A DNA stretch of 9,827 nucleotides. It comes from Flavobacteriaceae bacterium UBA7446. Lineage in GTDB: Bacteria > Bacteroidota > Bacteroidia > Flavobacteriales > Flavobacteriaceae. Below the pieces are notes generated by a model. That model worked only from the letters and a program-made list of their open reading frames with translations. It was not told the DNA's origin and searched no databases. The stretch is from positions 1 to 9,827 of the forward strand of contig DLPY01000046.1 in assembly GCA_002478685.1 (NCBI GenBank). Direction: 5' to 3'. A program made the translations under genes and the position numbers. This document shows positions 7,316 to 9,827 of the stretch, piece after piece (within the stretch, counting starts at the first letter, position 1; each line of letters starts with the position of its first letter).

Positions 7316-8605
7316 TTATAAGTCACTTAAAGTATCTGAAAAGGCCTCAAGCGTTTGATCGAGGTCTTTATGGCTTATAGCATCGTTGAGGAAGTAGCTC
7401 TCAAAAGCACTTGGTGGCAAATACACACCACACTTTAGCATACCATGGAAGTATTTTTTAAAGTAATCGTTGTTGCCCTTTGCTGCAGTTTCGAAGTTGA
7501 CAACCGGAGTGTCCGTAAAATGCAGTGACATCATGGAACCCAATCTATTAATTTGATACGGAATACCTTTTTGTTCTAAAAGTGGAATCATTTCTTTGTG
7601 CAGGTAGGCTGTTTTTTGGTCTAAAGTGCTATAGGCTTCAGAGTTATTCGCTAAAAGTTGCAGCATCGTAAGTCCTGCCGTCATGGCTAATGGGTTTCCG
7701 CTAAGGGTTCCAGCTTGGTACACAGGTCCGACAGGTGCTAAAAAATTCATGATTTCTTCTCGTGCGGCAAATGCGCCAACAGGCAATCCTCCGCCAATAA
7801 CTTTACCATAAGTAACCATATCGGCGCGAACATTTAGGCGTTCCTGTGCACCACCTTGTGCCAAACGAAACCCTGTCATTACCTCATCAAAAATGAGTAG
7901 TGCATCGTGCGCATCGCACAAGCTACGAAGCCCCTCTAAAAAGCCTTCTTTTGGTAATATACACCCCATGTTTCCCGCCACAGGTTCTATAATAATAGCC
8001 GCAATTTCTTCAGGATTAGCAGTAAAAATTTCGGCAACTTGATCTAGATTGTTGTACTGCGCCAACAAGGTGTCTTGCGCAGTTCCAGCAGTCACACCGG
8101 GGCTGTTTGGACTACCAAACGTAACGGCACCGCTTCCCGCTTGAATCAAAAAGGCATCGGCGTGCCCGTGATAGCAACCCGCAAATTTGATGATTTTATC
8201 ACGTCCCGTGTAGCCACGCGCTAAGCGCACCGCACTCATACAGGCTTCTGTTCCCGAATTCACAAATCGAATTTGGTCCATATGTGGCACCATATCCAAA
8301 GCTTGCTTGGCAATTTGGGTTTCTAGTTCTGTTGGAATTCCATACGATGTACCTTTTTCAGCACGCTCTTGAATGGCTTTCACCACCTTTGGGTGTGCAT
8401 GTCCCAAAATCATAGGGCCCCATGAAGCAATATAATCGATATAGGTGTTTCCATCTTCATCAAACAAATACGCGCCTTTGGCATGGGTTAGGAAAATAGG
8501 CGTTTCTCCAACTGCTTTAAAAGCTCGAACGGGGGAATTTACCCCTCCTGGAATAACTTGTTTTGCCTCGGCAAAAAGTGCGCTACTACGTTGATACTGC
8601 ATCAT
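7316..8605 (-). CDS. hemL: Glutamate-1-semialdehyde 2,1-aminomutase
   Basis: HemL converts glutamate-1-semialdehyde to 5-aminolevulinate, the precursor of heme and other tetrapyrroles in the C5 pathway, in the cytoplasm with PLP. The 429-residue length is normal. Family features are visible: VIPGGVNSPVRAF (17-29), NSGTEACMSAVRLARG (116-131), CYHGHADAFLIQAGSG (144-159), IFDEVMTGFR (238-247), the PLP-binding lysine K268 in TYGKVIGGGLPVGAF, and YQAGTLSGNPLAM. The first two codons are both ATG (8605 and 8602), so either could start; the first overlaps the stop of the upstream gene as ATGA, a typical coupling arrangement. The other tetrapyrrole genes (hemA, hemB, hemC) are not in the window. No terminator fits between its stop and the opposing stop one base away, so transcripts from both sides probably run into each other's genes. 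Confidence 0.98.
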   Translation of the reverse strand: MMQYQRSSALFAEAKQVIPGGVNSPVRAFKAVGETPIFLTHAKGAYLFDEDGNTYIDYIASWGPMILGHAHPKVVKAIQERAEKGTSYGIPTELETQIAKQALDMVPHMDQIRFVNSGTEACMSAVRLARGYTGRDKIIKFAGCYHGHADAFLIQAGSGAVTFGSPNSPGVTAGTAQDTLLAQYNNLDQVAEIFTANPEEIAAIIIEPVAGNMGCILPKEGFLEGLRSLCDAHDALLIFDEVMTGFRLAQGGAQERLNVRADMVTYGKVIGGGLPVGAFAAREEIMNFLAPVGPVYQAGTLSGNPLAMTAGLTMLQLLANNSEAYSTLDQKTAYLHKEMIPLLEQKGIPYQINRLGSMMSLHFTDTPVVNFETAAKGNNDYFKKYFHGMLKCGVYLPPSAFESYFLNDAISHKDLDQTLEAFSDTLSDL

Positions 8606-9375
8606 TTTAATTTGAGTTGTTGTCCTATTGCCAAATCAGTTGAATTAAGCGAATTGATAGTCACTAATTTTTCTACGGATAAGTTAAACCTCTTAGCAAT
8701 GGAATATAAGGTATCGCCTTGCTGTACAGAATATGTATGCTTTTGCTTTGAGGGTTTTGACGCTTTTAAGGGTGCTTTGCTTCCATCAAACTGCCATAAT
8801 TCGTATCGTTCAATAAGTGAAATAAGCTTGTAGGCATATTGCGGGTCGGTGGCATAGCCTGCTTTTTTGAGCCCGTGCGCCCAACTAACGTAATCTCTTT
8901 TTTTCATTTTGAAGAGGTCACTATAGCGTGTGCGCTTACTTAAAAATTCGGAGTGATCCCGATAAGATTGTTCTACTTTTTTATACTTGCGAAAGCATTC
9001 GCCTTTGGCATCATCGTCGTGCAAAACGGTTGCACCACGCCATCCCTTATGACATTTTATACCAAAGTGATTATTGGACTTTACCGCCAACTGACCCATA
9101 CCTGCCTGCGATTCCAACAGCCCTTGCGCCAAGGTAATGCTTGCTGGAATGCCGTATTTTTTCATTTCTTTTTGGGCCATTTCGGCATATTGTAACACAT
9201 ACACTTTCATACGTGTGTGCACATCCAGTTCTTTAATTTGTTTAGCTACTTTTTTTGGTGATTTATTCTCGATTTTCTTGGCTGTGCGTTTGTCTGTACC
9301 AGAATAAACCACCTTTTTTGTTCCACAAGACAACAGAAAAAAAGTGAAAAAGAATAAGACTAACCCTCTGGCCAT
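8602..9375 (-). CDS. Lipoprotein glucosaminidase with LysM domain (peptidoglycan hydrolase)
   Basis: A predicted cell-wall hydrolase cleaving N-acetylglucosaminyl bonds in peptidoglycan. The 257-residue product starts with a lipoprotein signal (MARGLVLFFFTFFLLSC, lipobox LLSC, lipidated C17). Residues after the cysteine are G-T-K-K, without the acidic run of known surface-export signals, so a periplasm-facing anchor is more likely (inference). A lysine-rich linker follows. The glucosaminidase (PF01832, FlgJ-like) domain spans about residues 50-205, with IPASITLAQGLLESQAGMGQ, E88 as probable catalytic residue, and NNHFGIKCHKGWRG. A C-terminal LysM domain (213-257, HTYSVQQGDTLYSIAKRFNL) should bind peptidoglycan glycan. 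Start: ATG at 9375 gives the lipoprotein signal directly; the frame extends to 9459, but that would place 28 non-signal residues ahead of it. It overlaps the upstream gene by 16 bases and hemL by 4, so all three are likely one operon. Confidence 0.95.
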   Translation of the reverse strand: MARGLVLFFFTFFLLSCGTKKVVYSGTDKRTAKKIENKSPKKVAKQIKELDVHTRMKVYVLQYAEMAQKEMKKYGIPASITLAQGLLESQAGMGQLAVKSNNHFGIKCHKGWRGATVLHDDDAKGECFRKYKKVEQSYRDHSEFLSKRTRYSDLFKMKKRDYVSWAHGLKKAGYATDPQYAYKLISLIERYELWQFDGSKAPLKASKPSKQKHTYSVQQGDTLYSIAKRFNLSVEKLVTINSLNSTDLAIGQQLKLK

Positions 9376-9827
9376 TGCAGCGTAGAACGTGTGTTGAAGC
9401 CTAATATTCCTTGTGTTCCTCCCGTGTGAATTAAAAGCAAGTTTTTTCCAAATGTCCATGTATCGTCTTTTATCATCTGCACCAACTGAAACAGCATTGG
9501 TGCGGTATAAATGGGATCTAATAACACACCCGCTTGCTGCAACACATCACGTGCAAAAGCAACTAACGGTCTGCTTACTTGCGCATATCCACGTTGCAAG
9601 GGATGTTGCACAAGCGTCCAATTATCGTACAGTGCAAAGGTACGAATACGGTCTGGTATAGACGCATCTTTTACCACCTGAAACCCCACAACATGTTGAT
9701 GGGCTTTGCAAGAAACTGCCAAACCCGCTAAGGTGCCGCCAGTACCAACGGCACAACAAATGGTGTCAAATGTTGCGTCTTCAGGAGTTAAGATTTCGGT
9801 ACAGCCTTTTACCGCCAACGCATTGGT
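9360..9827 (-). CDS. PLP-dependent ACC deaminase / D-cysteine desulfhydrase family protein (5' end missing)
   Basis: The visible 155 residues are the C-terminal half of a fold-type II PLP enzyme; the N-terminal half with the PLP lysine lies beyond the right edge. The frame is open to base 9827 (TNALAVKGCTEIL), so the in-frame TTG at 9818 is an internal leucine. Recognisable features are TNALAVKG, the phosphate-binding glycine loop CCAVGTGGTLAG, and the C-terminal LLLIHTGGTQGILG. Homologues are annotated as 1-aminocyclopropane-1-carboxylate deaminase or D-cysteine desulfhydrase. Residues that separate these activities cannot be judged confidently here, and the true substrate is often unverified. 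It is the most upstream visible gene of the operon leading to the glucosaminidase and hemL, with its TAG overlapping the glucosaminidase start region by 16 bases. Confidence 0.9.
   Translation of the reverse strand, partial: TNALAVKGCTEILTPEDATFDTICCAVGTGGTLAGLAVSCKAHQHVVGFQVVKDASIPDRIRTFALYDNWTLVQHPLQRGYAQVSRPLVAFARDVLQQAGVLLDPIYTAPMLFQLVQMIKDDTWTFGKNLLLIHTGGTQGILGFNTRSTLQWPEG

Noticed and set aside
9376..9459. Extended N-terminus for the glucosaminidase
   Set aside because: It would put 28 polar residues ahead of a clear lipoprotein signal peptide; the ATG at 9375 gives a normal signal and lipobox.

Overview
The window looks like a piece of a Flavobacteriaceae (Bacteroidota) chromosome. 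Pointers are the protein variants (a LysRS with a C-terminal tail, a HEXXHXXGXXH metalloprotease of the DUF5117/DUF4953 type, a Pmp3-lipB pair), signal peptides ending in NA-Q or LLSC, moderate to low GC, weak Shine-Dalgarno sequences, and promoter elements matching the Bacteroidota pattern TTG-N19-TAnnTTTG. I see no rRNA, tRNA, CRISPR array, insertion sequence or phage gene. This is compact chromosomal DNA, mostly housekeeping.

Layout from left to right. (1) The 3' part of a large plus-strand gene of unknown function (1-2038, cut by the left edge). Its C-terminal half shows seven short repeats like a seven-bladed beta-propeller. (2) It meets lipB (minus, 2035-2739) tail to tail, the two stop codons sharing one TTAA. 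lipB overlaps by 11 bases a 55-codon Pmp3/YqaE-like membrane protein gene (minus, 2729-2896) that is easily missed. (3) A 77-base divergent region (2897-2973) holds two back-to-back promoters, one for Pmp3-lipB and one for lysS (plus, 2974-4665). (4) A 156-base AT-rich gap holds an 8-bp inverted repeat around a possible promoter. (5) A secreted zinc metalloprotease of 830 residues follows (plus, 4822-7314). (6) It converges, with one base between stop codons, on a three-gene minus-strand operon: a PLP enzyme of the ACC deaminase / D-cysteine desulfhydrase family (cut by the right edge), a lipoprotein peptidoglycan hydrolase with a LysM domain, and hemL. These overlap by 16 and 4 bases.

The genes serve protein lipoylation (lipB), translation (lysS), tetrapyrrole synthesis (hemL), cell-wall remodelling (glucosaminidase) and envelope functions (Pmp3, metalloprotease, probably the propeller protein). 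I found no clear new multi-gene system. The items most worth following are the uncharacterised propeller protein, the secreted metzincin-like protease, the interlocked divergent promoters with a nearly leaderless Pmp3 transcript, and the tight coupling of a wall hydrolase to hemL.
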